Assembly (NCBI GenBank): GCA_025506515.1
Contig: CM046442.1
Span: forward strand, 60,497,376 to 60,561,375
DNA: 64,000 nt
Origin: Flaveria trinervia
Lineage: Eukaryota > Streptophyta > Magnoliopsida > Asterales > Asteraceae
Direction: 5' to 3'
Shown here: piece by piece, positions 1-11,044 of the stretch
Layout of the letters: each line of letters starts with the position of its first letter
Position numbering within the stretch: the first letter of the stretch is position 1
Program-made: the position numbers and the translations under genes
Notes under the pieces: generated by a model
Told to the model about the DNA's origin: nothing
Seen by the model: only the letters and a program-made list of their open reading frames with translations
The model's database searches: none

Positions 1-1530
1 GAAGAGCCCTTACCATTCAAAGAGTTCAAGGGCAGCAAGAAGTCTTCAACTTTCACACTTTGAACTTCTATGAAAATCTTGATCTTATCAGCAAGCCACT
101 TGTCAACCAAAGCCAATCCAGACAAGCTGACAAGCTAGCTCAAAGACAGAATCACTGCAGAGTTCAGCTTCAAAAGGAGACTAAGGCAATCAGGAATATC
201 ATTAGTCAACTAGATGTTGAGGCAGACCCTAAGATTAGTTTCATAGGAGAAACCTTGACTGAAGGCCCAGTGGTAGAACCTAAGGGCCCTGTCTCACCAT
301 CAACTGCTGCAGAGGTTCATTCCCTTGATGAGACACCTGCTAGTGAAGGTGCATCTCAACCTCTCTCTGGCCAGAGCTTGGAAGCTACACCAAGCAATAA
401 AGGCCAAAGGTCTCTCCACCCTGAGTCACAAAGGTCTGTGAGTGACAAAGGGAAAAGAAAGATGAAATCTGAGGAGGTTGAGGAGGAGGAGAGAGAGAGG
501 AACAGGAAGCTAAGGGGAGAAAATTCCTTTACTAGGTCTGCAAGACGCATGGAATCTGCTATCAGGGTTGCCCCCTGGCCAAACACTCAGGATGATGAGT
601 TGAGGGCAGTCAGGATCAACTAGTTGCAGACCAGGAACTATGACATTCATAATATCATCTCCATGCCCTTAGGTGAATTAAATGAACTGGCTGACATGGA
701 ATTGTCAAAGGAAAGAAAGGAGGCAGAGGATGCAAAGCTACTTCTTCAAATCAAAGAAGAAAGAAGAAAGAAAAGATTCTACAAGCATGTGCCTACTCTC
801 TCCCCAGTTCAAGAAAGTCCTATACCAGAGGATGTGGTTAACATGATCAACAACCTGAGTGCCACAGGCCTCTATCATGCTACTACACTTCTTTCCTTAC
901 CCTTTGACTACATTGAGTTTGAGTACCTCAAACATCTTGAACTTGAGGTAGTAAAAGAAAGAAAGATCACAAAGAGGAAGTTAAGGAAGAAGCTGCAAAG
1001 TCAAGAGCAATCATCCAGAAAAGTATTAAGAAGTCTGCTGATAGGTAGAGGATGTTGAGCTTCTTGAAGCTGTATGGATTCTCCAAAAGGAGACTTGGTC
1101 CTATGTCTTTGTCCACCATGGATGACCACATTAGAGTGATCAAGAAGAAGATTCAAAAAGGTGAAATTATTGACTTACACTCCCCACCAAGTCAGGTCCC
1201 TCAGGAAGTAGAGATTAAGGTTGAATCATTTGAGACAACCCAACCTGAATCTCCTGCTGAGCCTCAGTAAGCTTCCAATTCTAATCCATAGCAGGGTTCT
1301 GTCCCCTCTCAATCTGACCCTATGAGAGAAGAAAACCCAATGAGAAAGACAAAGAAGATCAATCAGGCCAGTCTTCTCAGTTAAAAGGTTCAAAGAGGAC
1401 AAAAAGGATGGCTTCCAAACCAAAGCCAAAGAAGAAGAAGAAAGAAGCATCCATCTCCAAACCACAGGATGAGTCAGAACATCCCGAGGATGTGCAAATA
1501 GAGGATGCTCCACAAACCATTCATTATTTT
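1..1530 (+). pseudogene. S1-a: env-like third ORF of a Sirevirus-like copia element, remnant
   Basis: This is a degraded copy of the third ORF that lies after RNase H in the S1 elements. Readable blocks lie at 60-623, 624-1058 and 1052-1270. A TAG at 621-623 interrupts one frame and a frameshift falls near 1040. It matches the minus-strand S1-b copy at about 7880-9290 block by block, for example LYGFS.RRLGP.SLSTMD near 1070 and RAVRIN followed by QTRNYD near 610. The encoded protein is hydrophilic, rich in K/E and S/T/P, with predicted coiled coil (EEVEEEERERNRK, about residues 138-150) and no membrane segment that I can see. Its function is unknown; env-like is a label of position only. The upstream part lies outside the window. 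The C-terminal 300 bases, the polypurine tract and the LTR start are missing after about 1520. Confidence 0.75.
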
Positions 1531-1929
1531 GTTAGACTAGGGTTTTATGAAGTTATGGGTTGAAATGGTAAATTCCATAACTAATTTTAAAAGGTTTAAC
1601 ATAAAATGTCAACAATGAAACAACAAGAACTAAAGCTAAAAATATTTTAAAGCCCAACCATCCCCGTCAACCTTGTGTTTTTTGGTCACAAGTCTAGTTG
1701 AACTCTGAACAAAACCTTAATATCTCCCATTTCAACTCAATCAAACCTCTTCCTTTTGGTCGTAAACCTATTTCGAAACTATGCTCAATTCGATGAAATA
1801 ATCTGTTGCTATAATCAAATTCGAAATTGTTATCCTCCGTTCAAATTCAAATCAAATACCTCTTGTAACAGAATAATGAATTCAATCGAATTGCAAACCA
1901 AGATCTCTCAACATGCATTCTGAAGTACA
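1531..1929. other. non-coding stretch, nothing recognised
   Basis: I see no ORF of note and no match to other parts of the window. It begins TGTTAGACTAGGG directly after the S1-a remnant, which could be an LTR start, but no polypurine tract precedes it, so I do not call one. It may be the diverged first part of the LTR that follows. Confidence 0.3.
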
Positions 1930-2176
1930 AGGAAGTTACTTCGGATGATTCGACAATACAAAAGGAATTTACTAAGTGTCAAATCTTCTGAAACTAGAGA
2001 CCAAATTTTTCCAAATCCAAAAGTGAAGTCTTCCAAAGCTTCAAGACAAAGTCTTCCGAAGCCTGAAGACTGATTTCTTCAAAAGATAGATAAGACATGC
2101 TTTCTCTGACATGCTTTTGATAAAAGCTGAACAACCTTTCACTTCTATCTCCAAATACTCACCAACTTATACAAGT
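1930..2176 (+). repeat. S1-type copia LTR, first part (split by G2)
   Basis: The segment holds CTTCCGAAG-type motifs (for example near 2057), then ACATGCTTT and a CACCAACTT..AAGT inverted repeat, in the same order as the S1-b LTRs read in the sense direction. The upstream limit is uncertain. The copy is interrupted at 2176 and continues at 3347. Confidence 0.55.
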
Positions 2177-3346
2177 TGATGATTGATCGATGCCAAAGTA
2201 CCAATCAAATAAGATGTAAAATGTGTGTTTCTATTCACCTTAACTAGTTATGGTAAGTATGGTTGTCGATCCTTGTGGAATTAGTGGTTGGAGTATCACA
2301 TTTTGATTTGTAAGAAAAAGGATTAAAATAATGAATTACTAAACTTCTGCCTCTTGGTTGTAAAAAGGTTAATTTTAGAATAATTAACAAATTAACGAAG
2401 AAAGCAAACTGCAAGTAATGAAAATTGATTAGAAGACAATTATGAAAAAGAGTAAATCACCCCGAGATTTAGGTTCGGTTCTCGGTAATTGCTTAGTTCA
2501 ACTTAGTGGAAAATCCTTAACGGGGATTCTATACATGTAACGATTAGTGATAGAGATAACCAAGACTTAACGGGTCTTAGTACACCATGCCAATTGAATT
2601 ATCAAGCAAAACCTTGCAATCATACAACTCGTGCAAAATTATATGAAATTAAAATCAAGATTTACTAGAACATTTGTTTAAACAATCAAACACAAGTTAA
2701 ACTCAATAAAAGCTTAATTGGTTCTAAAGTTTAATCCTAACACAAATTGAACATTAACGAAAAACCTAATAACAAGAAACTTATTACCCGAGGTAGATCA
2801 CACGAAGTTTAGCCTTTCATCTTCATGAATTTGGGAAAAAAATTGGATTGGAACATGATGTGATGGATTGGAATGAGTTCGAGAAGTGGAAAAGACCTCA
2901 AGAATCACCAAAGTTCGTCACTTTTTGCTCCCAATACGAATTAGGGTTTTAAGAATTGATAACACTACTTAAATATGGTCAAAATCCAGAATTACGTCAA
3001 ATCTAATCATACAACATAAGTTACGTCCTTTGGGATGTAAAATAATCCTCCTCCATGATATAAATGGTTAGCCTTTGTCTTACGTCCCCAAAAATGTCAT
3101 TTTCAGAAAGGACGTAGCTTACTTCCTTTAGGACGTAAGTTACGTTGTATGCTCATTTTGCACTAATTTCTTCATTTTCTTCATCTCTTTTCATCCATAT
3201 ATCATCCAATCTTCGTGCAACCCTTGAATATATCATTTAAGCTTCCCACACCTACAATTCAAACATAACACAAAGTGATTATGCTCGGTAGGAAAATCAC
3301 GTTAAAATCACATATTTAAACACTTAAAACGCATACTAAAGATGAA
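2177..3346 (-). mobile_element. G2: gypsy-type solo LTR inserted in an S1 LTR
   Basis: A 1170-bp non-coding block splits the S1-type LTR. CAAGT is present on both sides (2172-2176 and 3347-3351), as expected for a 5-bp target duplication. Read on the minus strand it has the same layout as the solo LTR G3: an AT-rich start with TTTTAAGTG, a 5' UTR-like middle, and near the end a GATCGACAACCATACTTACC block comparable to GATTGATACTCGG in G3. It carries repeated TTACGTCC/GGACGTAA motifs at about 2993-3145. The plus-strand start is TGATGATT, but the other edge reads GAA rather than CA, so one terminus is mutated or the edge is off by a few bases. No coding capacity is seen. Confidence 0.6.
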
Positions 3347-3751
3347 CAAGTCAATGATTTTCTTGTCAACTGTACATCATGGTCATTGAGTCTATAACTT
3401 TTCACTCTTATGATTTTATCCTTTTTTAATAGTAAGGATGTGATCTATGTCATGTCATAGTCACCTATCAAATGACAATCTGCCTTTTGACTTCACATTG
3501 ATCTTGTTGTCCAGATTAGTGTTCCAGCTGACCTTCAAAGTATGGTTGGCTGTAGGATGTAGTATAAAGTGTCTCATATAACCAGTCCTTAGGACTAAGC
3601 GTTGTAACAATTGTTAAACACTTGAGAGGAATATACATTAGTCTTGAAAAACAATACTTGTGTTCTTGTGTGTTCTTACTTTTGTTCTTTGTTTCATTTT
3701 CCTGGTTCCCCATTTGTCCAACTGTGAGAGTCCCAGGAATGGGGCCTTACA
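3347..3751 (+). repeat. S1-type copia LTR, second part
   Basis: This aligns by eye with the sense strand of the S1-b LTR: AGGATGTGA.CTATG, then a CCTTTTGACT block, then CAAAGTATGG.TGGCTG and TAGGATGTAGTAT. It ends TTACA at 3751, directly before a primer-binding site. The last 70-100 bases resemble S1-b poorly. Confidence 0.65.
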
Positions 3752-3753
3752 AG

Positions 3754-3767
3754 TTGGTATCAGAGCC
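3754..3767 (+). other. primer-binding site, initiator tRNA-Met type
   Basis: TTGGTATCAGAGCC lies 2 bases after the LTR end. It is the usual site for priming minus-strand synthesis from plant initiator tRNA-Met, used by both copia elements and gypsy chromoviruses. Downstream sequence is gypsy while the LTR upstream is copia-like. Confidence 0.8.
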
Positions 3768-4060
3768 AAAATTTAAGAGAAATGGGTAAATATTTTCAAA
3801 AACCTAATCTTAAACTAAGAATAGGACAAAATGGAGGGATGCCAGTCCGAGTAGCTATGTGCCATCAGGTATTTTCTTTAATGTAAACCGGTATTATGTG
3901 CGTATGTTTTGTGATTTATGCGTTTTTAGTATATTTAGATACTGGTGTAGTTAGGAAAGGGAATGCTTGGGGTATGAAGAGTAAAGTAAGTGGCTAATCA
4001 CAAGTAGCCACTATAATTAGAGACTTACTATACTTGACATAAACTGAGCTATTTTCTTAA
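3768..4060 (+). other. G1 gypsy leader
   Basis: An AT-rich untranslated stretch between the primer site and the first readable gag residues. No ORF or structure stands out. Confidence 0.5.
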
Positions 4061-5294
4061 ATGACGGTGTTAGTGTTTGGATCTTATACCGTGTTTAGAG
4101 GATGGCTGGAGGTTGATCTTCCAAGGATTCTTGAGTTGGAGGCCGTCGTGGACATGGTGCTGGACCAGGGGTCACAACAGGAAAGGATAGAGCTGAGGAG
4201 ACGGTTCATGAGAGCTCAAGACCCCTCATCCGGAGGGTGGTGATGAGAGTGCGGATCTAATGGCCTCGGTGAAGGAGGCTATGGTGGAGGAGGTTGACCA
4301 GGTCATGCAAGTGATCCAACCATCCGTGGTGACTGAAGTGATCAAGGCTGTGAGGGAAAATGAGAGGAAGGAGAAATATAGGTCCTCGGGAGAGAGGGAG
4401 CAACCGAAGACTGAGACGGTTGTCTCCAGTGATGATGAAATAGAGGAGTCTGTGCAGGAGATAGTGCGAGGCTGTAATTAAAGGGCATTCTAGAGATGCA
4501 ATCCCCTGACCTTTGATGGTATTGCCACTGCTGCTGCTACTCATCAATAGGTGAGAGAGATGGAAGTTGTACTTGATATCAGTGAGTGCAGGGAGGATCA
4601 AAAGGTTAAGTTCACCGCTCACTCATTTATGGACTCGACCTTATGCTGGTGGGATAACATTATCCAGGCTAAGGGTAGCATGTCTATCGGAGGATGAAGT
4701 GGGTAGAGCTAAAGAAGTTGGTGATTGAGGAGTTTTATCCTCATAAAGAGCTTGGAAAGATTGAGAGGGTGTTCCTACAGCTGGAGGCAGGAACCATGAC
4801 ACATCAGTATTACAACCCCAAATTCAATGAAATGGCAAGGCTGGTGCTAGACCAGGTGACTTCTGCGTCACAAAAGATTAAGAGATATATTCAGGGTTTG
4901 CCGGTAGACATCCACAGACACTCGCCACCCGACCATGTACTTTCAGGTCAATGGTTGATTTGGCTGGAAGACTGTATGACGAAAGGGAGGTGGTGGTGGC
5001 TAAGGTGAGCAAGAAAGGTGGTGGAGACCGGAACTGGAATGGAAAGCAATTTGGACGTGGCGGGGCCACTCCAAACAACAAAGCTGCGAGGTGGATGACC
5101 TGTGTGTGGTCACACCCGGTGCTAGGTTGAAGAGGTGTGGTAAGTGCGGGAAGGAGCATGTTGGGGAGTGTAGAAGGGATCAAATGTCTACTTCAAGTGT
5201 GGGTGGATAGGTCATGTGGCTAGGAATTGTGGGGTGGCAAGGTGTTTTAACTATGGTGAAGAGGGCCACATGAGGCGGGAATGCAAGAAGCCAA
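4061..5294 (+). pseudogene. G1: chromovirus gag (Ty3/gypsy), frameshifted
   Basis: Gag would form the particle and bind RNA. Readable pieces lie at 4061-4243, about 4555-4690 and 4694-5008. The last carries the typical chromovirus gag core (FLQLEAGTMTHQYY..FNEMARL, then KRYIQGLP). Three zinc-knuckle remnants follow: KCGKEHVGEC near 5140; a second near 5190 with a frameshift at its first Cys; and CFNYGEEGHMRREC near 5250, where the second Cys is Tyr. Three knuckles suggest the Tekay/Del type, from family knowledge. Several frameshifts and stops rule out a working protein. Protease and RT follow directly in the same orientation. Confidence 0.75.
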
Positions 5295-5978
5295 ATGCTG
5301 AAGATGGCCAGGACCGAAAGGCAGAAAGCAAGCACTAGAACTTTCATGATGACTCATGAGGAGGCTAGGACGGACCCTGATGTTATGTCACGTACATTTC
5401 TAGTAAACCAAACTCTTGCTTCTGTGTTATTTGATTCAGATGCTCGCAGGAGTTTTGTTTCTACTGTATTATGTGCTAATTTGCCTGTTAGTAGTAGAAG
5501 CATTGATGAACCCTTCCATGTAGAAACTACCATAGGTAAGTCTTCTAGGATTGTTGATTTGATAAAAGGTTGTGATATTGAATTAGAAGGTTGTAAGTTT
5601 CCTGCTAGACTGCTTGTGATGACCTTAGGCTGGTTCGATGCAGTCCTAGGGATGGATTGGTTAGCGGACTACGAGGCGAATATCATGAGTTGTAAGAAGA
5701 TGATCCGATTGATAGTTCCCGACGGGAGTTTAGTGACGATTTACGACGATCGAGTAACTATTATTCCTAAGGTAATTTTAATGGCGGTGGTGGGAAAATG
5801 CATGAGATGTGGATGTAGTGCCTACCTGGCCTATGTAAAAGATGTGGATACGCTAACACCACAACTATCTGATGTACTGGTTGTGTATGAGTTACCAGAT
5901 GGGTTCATAGAAGATTTACCTGGTGTGTCATCGGACCGTGAGATCCAGTTCCAGAATGATTTGATACCCAGTGCCTAA
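5295..5978 (+). pseudogene. G1: gypsy aspartic protease and linker to RT
   Basis: This 227-codon open stretch carries the retroviral-type aspartic protease that would cut the Gag-Pol precursor. The active-site block reads LFDSDARRSFVS (residues 46-57), where DSGA is expected, so the Gly after the catalytic Asp is Asp and the next residues are changed. That should abolish activity. The later LGMDWLADY block (about residue 117) is intact. The C-terminal part (DVLVVYELPDGFIEDLPG) is the linker that precedes RT in chromoviruses. A TAA after SA at 5976-5978 separates it from RT, which continues in the same frame in intact elements. Confidence 0.8.
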
Positions 5979-6392
5979 CCTGTTGCTAAGGCACCGTATC
6001 GTTTAGCTGCCTCCGAGATGAAGGAATTGATGGAGCAACGGCAAGAGTTGCTTGATAAAGGGTTCATTAGACTGAGTATCTCTCCTTGGGGTGCTCTGGT
6101 CATATTCGTGAAGAAGAAGGATGGTAGTATGAGGATGTGCATTGACTACTATGAGCTAAACAAGTTGACGATGAAGAATCGGTACCCGTTACCGAGGATT
6201 GATGAGTTGTCCAGTGAGGTTCAAGGCTCCAGTTGGTTCTCAAGGATAGACCTTTGATCTGGTTATCATTAGTTGAGGTGAAAGAGCAGGATATCCCTAA
6301 AATAACTTTTCATACGCGTTATGGACACCACAAGTTTCTCGTTATGTCATTCGGTTTAACCAACACGCCAGCTGCTTTCATGGATTTGATGA
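5979..6392 (+). pseudogene. G1: gypsy reverse transcriptase, N-terminal fragment
   Basis: The fragment matches the fingers and start of the palm of Ty3-type RT: APYRLAASEMKELMEQ, then GFIRLSISPWGALV, FVKKKDGSMRMCIDY, NRYPLPRIDEL and FSRIDL. A stop follows DL, and further stops interrupt the next line. It runs through HTRYGHHKFLVMSFGLTN and PAAFMDLMN. It ends before the YxDD catalytic motif. RNase H, integrase and the 3' LTR are absent, cut off at the junction with a copia LTR near 6420. Confidence 0.85.
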
Positions 6393-6420
6393 ATTGAGAG
6401 AGCAGGATATCCTTAAAACA
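6393..6420 (+). repeat. short duplicated RT segment at a junction
   Basis: ATTGAGAGAGCAGGATATCC and the bases after it repeat, with a 4-base gap and a few changes, the RT sequence at 6273-6303. The copy sits exactly between the end of G1 and the start of the B-a LTR fragment. Confidence 0.6.
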
Positions 6421-6759
6421 AGTATACCCACAAGCTCTTGCAAACACCCAACTTGTTAGGAAGTGCAACACCAAAACCTTCTTCTTGTGCTTCCTTCAAA
6501 TCTGAAAAATTTCAGCCAAGGGAGAAGAGAGAGTTTGCAATTTTTGTGTGAGAGAGTGGGTGAATTCAGAGGGGTGTAAATGTGTTCAAGTCTTGTATTA
6601 AAACAAGACAAAAGAATCCTAAGGAAAACTACCAAAGGGGCAGTCGAAATTGGTTCAAATGGGTTTCCACCCATTTTAATTTTATAAATTTTTTCACACT
6701 CTTTAACTCATAAGTTTATAAAATTAAACCTTTTAATTTTATAACTTGAACACACTTTT
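6421..6759 (-). repeat. B-a: copia LTR, part left of S1-b
   Basis: This matches the B-b and B-c LTRs: TATACCCACAAGC at the edge, a TTTCAGCC block, then CCCACCCATTTTAATTTTATAA. About 300 bases of the terminal side present in B-c (53406-53713) are missing here. S1-b interrupts it. CTTTT at 6755-6759 is one arm of the target duplication of S1-b. Confidence 0.8.
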
Positions 6760-7494
6760 TGTAGGACCGTTAGAAGGGGTAATGCACTTTATACAATACA
6801 ACAACACAATTTGAAGAGAGTTCTTTAGAACACTTAACATATCAAATAGGAATTGGTTAACTAAAGTAAGAGATGCTAAGAACACAAGTAAGTAACAGAC
6901 AGAACAAGATAGCAAACAACACAAGTATTTGGTTTTCAAAAATGTTGTATATTACTTCTCAAGTTCTATTACAAAGTGTTACAAAGCCAGCCGGATACAT
7001 AAGACTAGACAACAAAATCAAATGTAGAGTCAAAAGGCACATTGCCTTTTGACTTGTGACTGTGACATGTCATAGCTCACATCCTTATATATTATAAAAA
7101 GGATAAAGTATATAAAGTAGAAAGCTCAAATTCAAGACCTTAATGTACAGTTTTTCCAAAAGTATGGACCTTTTCACCAACTTGTGAAAGTTGGTGAACT
7201 AGACAAAGTCACAGCGGAAAGATGGTCTAGCTTTATAGAAAAGTACATCAGATAATAGCATGTACATAAATGTCTTCGAAAGAATCTGTCTTCATATAAT
7301 GGCTTCGGAAGACTTCATATATGGCTTTGGAAGATATTGGTCTTGGCTTCGGAAGATTTTACACTTATAATATTTCTTGTGCAAGATGTAAAACTTTCAA
7401 AGCATTTCTACTTCAGTAATTTAGTGCATTCATGCAAAGTGACTTTGGATGCTTTGAATGTTTTGACTGCATCAGACTTATTGGAATCCTTACA
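6760..7494 (-). repeat. S1-b 3' LTR
   Basis: A 735-bp LTR, TG..CA in plus-strand reading. It differs from the 789-bp partner by a 67-bp deletion near 6985 (flanked by AAAGC in the partner at 30206 and 30273) and a 13-bp length change near 7141. It contains an 11-bp perfect inverted repeat (TTCACCAACTT at 7173-7183 and its complement at 7188-7198) and CTTCGGAAG at 7303 and 7347. Confidence 0.9.
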
Positions 7495-7507
7495 AACTCC
7501 CCCTAGG
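7495..7507 (-). other. S1-b polypurine tract
   Basis: In sense orientation CCTAGGGGGAGTT directly abuts the 3' LTR start. This is the primer site for plus-strand synthesis. The same G-run occurs in S1-d and in all S2 copies. Confidence 0.85.
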
Positions 7508-7538
7508 CTGATGCTACCAAAACATTTGAAGATCTTCA

Positions 7539-10500
7539 TCAGTTGACAGTCCTTAAAATGATGATAACCATGCCCTTCTTCATTAGATGGTTAGGATCAC
7601 TCATACTTTCATAGTATCTTCTCATCTCAAAGAGATCATGCAGAGGTAGGTTGAATAGATCTTTCCATGCGTATTCATTCACACCACCTTGATCTCTGAT
7701 CACATGCCATCTTTCTGGATTAGTTGTGAAGTTCCAGGATAAGATGGGTCTCTCAAAAGTAAGAGGAGCCACTTGAATTGGAGTTGATTGGACTACCTTT
7801 TCATGCACTTCCTTAGGTTGATCTAATTCATCCTAAGGTATGAAGGTGTATGGTTTAGACTTCTTCTTCTTTGACTTTGGTTTAGAAGCCATCCATTTCC
7901 TCTTCTTTGATGACTTTAACTGAGAAACGTGTCTGCAACACCTTGTTGATCAGTTTTGTCTTGCTTAGTTGGGTGTTCCTCCCTCATAGGTTCAGAAGGA
8001 GAGGGAGTTTGACCCAGCTATGGATCAAAAGATAAAGCTTGCTAAGGCTTAGCACGAGGTTCAGGTTGTGTTGTCTCAGGTTGTTCAACCTTAACCTCCA
8101 CTTCAGGAGGAACTTCACTTGGAGGGGAGTGTAAGTCAAGTAACTCTCCTTTTTGATCTTCTGTTTGATTACCCTGATGTGCTCATCCATTGTAGATAGA
8201 GAGATAGGGCCAAGTCTCCTTCCAGAGAATCCATACAGCCTCAAGAAGCTCATCATCCTTTGTCTATCAGCAAACTTCTTCGTGCTCTTTTGGATGATGG
8301 CTCTTGACTTTGCAGCATCTTCCCTCATCTTTCTCTTAGTTTCCTTTTGTTCTTTAAGTACTTCAAGTTCAAGCTTTTTGAGATACTCAAACTCTATGTA
8401 TTCAAAGGACATGGGAAGAAGTGCAGATGCCTGGTATAGGCCTGTGGCACTCAGGTAGTTGATCATATTGATCCTATCAGTCTCTTTGTCTGCCTGAGGT
8501 TCTTATGAAGCTACTGACTCTTATGCATGACTTTCTTGAACTGGGGAGAGAGTGGGAAATGCTTGTACAATCTCTTTTGTCTCTTCTCCTCTTTGATTTA
8601 GGGAAGTAACTTTGCATCCTCTGCTTCCTTCTTCTCTCTTGACAATTCCATGTCAGCCAGTTCATTAAGCTCCTCTAACAGGAGAGATATAATCTCATTA
8701 GTGTCATAGTTCCTGGTTTGTAGGTAATTAATCCTGACTGCCCTCAACTTATCATCTTGAGTGTTTGGTTTGGGGATAGCCCTGATTGCAACTTCCATGA
8801 ATCCTGCAGACCCAGAGGAACTTTCTCCCCTTAGCTTCTTCTTCCTCTTTCCCCCTCCTCAATCTCCTCAGAAGTCATTTTCCTTTTCTCTTTGTCACTC
8901 ACAGACCTTTGTGCCTCAGGGTGGAGAGAGCTTTGGCATTCTTTGCTTGGTGTAGCTTCCAAGCTTTGGCTAGAGAGAGGTTGCGATACACCTTCACCAG
9001 CAGGTGCTTCACTGAGGGAATGAATTGCTGAAGTAGTTGTAGGTGTGAAAAGGCTCTCAGGCTCTACCATTGGGCCTTCAGTCAAGGTTTCCCCTTCGAA
9101 GCAAATCTTAGGGTCTGCCTTGACATCAGTTGACCTATAGTATCACCTAATTGCCTTTGTCTCCTTCTAAGGCTTAACTCTTTAGTAATTCTATCTTGAA
9201 TCCTTTGTGCCAACCTATCATCTTGTCTAAATTGGCTTGGATTGACAAGTGGCATGTTTATCAGGTCAAGACCTTCATTGTAGTTCAAGGTCTGAAAGTT
9301 GAAGACTTCTTGCTGTCCTTAAACTCTTTGAAGAATCAGGGCTCTTCTGTTTGCATCATACATCCCCCTATGATTTAGTTGGAAGTTCCTTAAGGTGGAA
9401 ATGACACTGCCCTTGGTATTCCTTCCTCAAAAAGACTCTGAATAAAGGAGTCTATAGAGTCCACATAAATGTAAACTTGAGGAACTTGCTGAGTATGGAC
9501 AGTTGCGAGTAAGGATGGTGAGTCCTCAATGTTCATGCTTTGTGAAGAACTCCCAGGTTCTATGTTTGTGATGATTTTCTCCCCCTTTTTGTTAGCATCA
9601 CCCACTTGCATAGGTAAGCTAGATGTTAGATCAATCACATTCACAGGTTCTTTCCTGGTTGAGCTCTTCTTAAAGGTCTCCCAACTAGTTTTTTGTTTAG
9701 ATAAGATATCACAAGTTGCTGATCATTGACCCTGTTATGCAAGGTAGTCACCTGAGATTCAAGATGACTAACCTTGGAGACTAGGTAGGTGCATGTTTCT
9801 GACAGTTGTTGCACCTTTAGCCTCATATTCCCCTTAGTTTCATCAGAAGAATTATGGGGAGATGAGAGAATTAGACAAAATTCATCTCTCTCACCACTAG
9901 TATGAGGTTCTTGCTGCTGGTTTTCCTCTGCTCATTGACAACTTTAGTTGAAGTGTTAGTGGGCTGAGTTGCCATGATTGAGGTTTGAATGATGTAATCA
10001 CTTGCTAAAGTGAGAGCCTCTTCCATGTGGATATTCTGAACAGGTTCAGAAGTATGCACCTCAGTAATAAGTGACTGATGTGGGCTAGACATAAGTGACT
10101 CAAGAGCACTCATCTCTATTTGAGTGGGGTAGGAGTAGAGAGACTCATGGTACTCAATGAAACCTAAATCTTCATTAGTATAGAAGTCAAGGTTGGGGAT
10201 TGGGTGATTTAAGTCTATAGGCTCGGGATGGTAACTGTCCCCTGAAGGTTGTTCACCTGAGTGTTGAGACTCAGAGTGAAGGAAAGCAGTTGGGCTTGTG
10301 AGCTTATCAAGCTGAGCATGAGGAACCTCAGTGCTGATCCTTGAAGAGATCGGAGTGTTTGCTCCTCAGGAGAAGTGGGAGCTCTATTATCCACTTCCTC
10401 CTGTATGGGTGAGTGTATGGGGGATTGCACAGACGCAATAGCTTGAGTAGGGGTTCGTTTGGATTTTCGTTTGTAAGTGAGGGTGATTGGAGGTCTTTTG

Positions 10501-10731
10501 GTGGTTGGGTGGTAGAAGGTGTGGGTTTTACACTAGCTTGTTTTGCTAGGTTGTCACCTTGAGCAATGAGCTTTACATTTTTAGGGTAAGGGTGTTTCTA
10601 CCCCTGAGAAGCCAACAGTTGGCTTCTTCAATATTTTAAAGATGTCAGGATTCATCTGTGTCAATTTAAGATGTTACATGTTTCCCTCAACTGTGAGCCC
10701 AGTTCACAGTTAAGAATGCATTGAACATATC
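7539..10731 (-). pseudogene. S1-b env-like third ORF, C-terminal part
   Basis: This is the larger part of the third ORF, cut from its start (22384-22988) by S2-a. Readable blocks on the minus strand include 10215-10430, 9871-10113, 9641-9826, 9390-9644, 9082-9288, 8831-9085, 8598-8798, 7984-8466 and 7539-7808. Features in order are a P/S/T-rich stretch, a predicted coiled coil near 9700-9830, the block shared with S1-a (LYGFSGRRLGPISLSTMDEH near 8225), and a tail NPERWHVIRDQGG..EYAWKDL close to the end. There are several frameshifts and stops. No signal peptide or membrane helix is evident. Function is unknown. Confidence 0.75.
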
Positions 10732-11044
10732 TAGGATGTTGGACCAAAAGAACCAATGAGCCAGATCAGAAAAACCTCTAAGTCTCATAGACATTACAAC
10801 TGATGAAGAAGATCACTACAGCTGAAGACATCAGCTGATTACAAGGTCTGAAGACAAGTCTGAAGACAAGATCTGAAGATTTCTACTGAAGACAAAGTCT
10901 GAAAGTAAAGTACTGAAGACAAAGTCTGAAAGTGAAGTACTGAAGACAAAGTCTGAAGCTATCAGCTGAAGACAACGTCTGAAGTAAAAGTCTGAAGAAC
11001 AAAGACTGAAGACAAAGATGAAGACCAGAGTGATCAGTAATTGT

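Noticed and set aside
1531..1560. LTR start TGTTAGACTAGGG after the S1-a remnant
   Set aside because: There is no polypurine tract before it and no partner LTR with this start in the window.
7337..7546. Open frame repeated at 30615-30806
   Set aside because: It is the antisense strand of the two S1-b LTRs and not a gene.
10800..11010. Possible CRISPR-like or tandem repeat array
   Set aside because: The TGAAGACAAAGTC units are short, degenerate and without unique spacers of fixed size. They are LTR motif repeats in a plant element.
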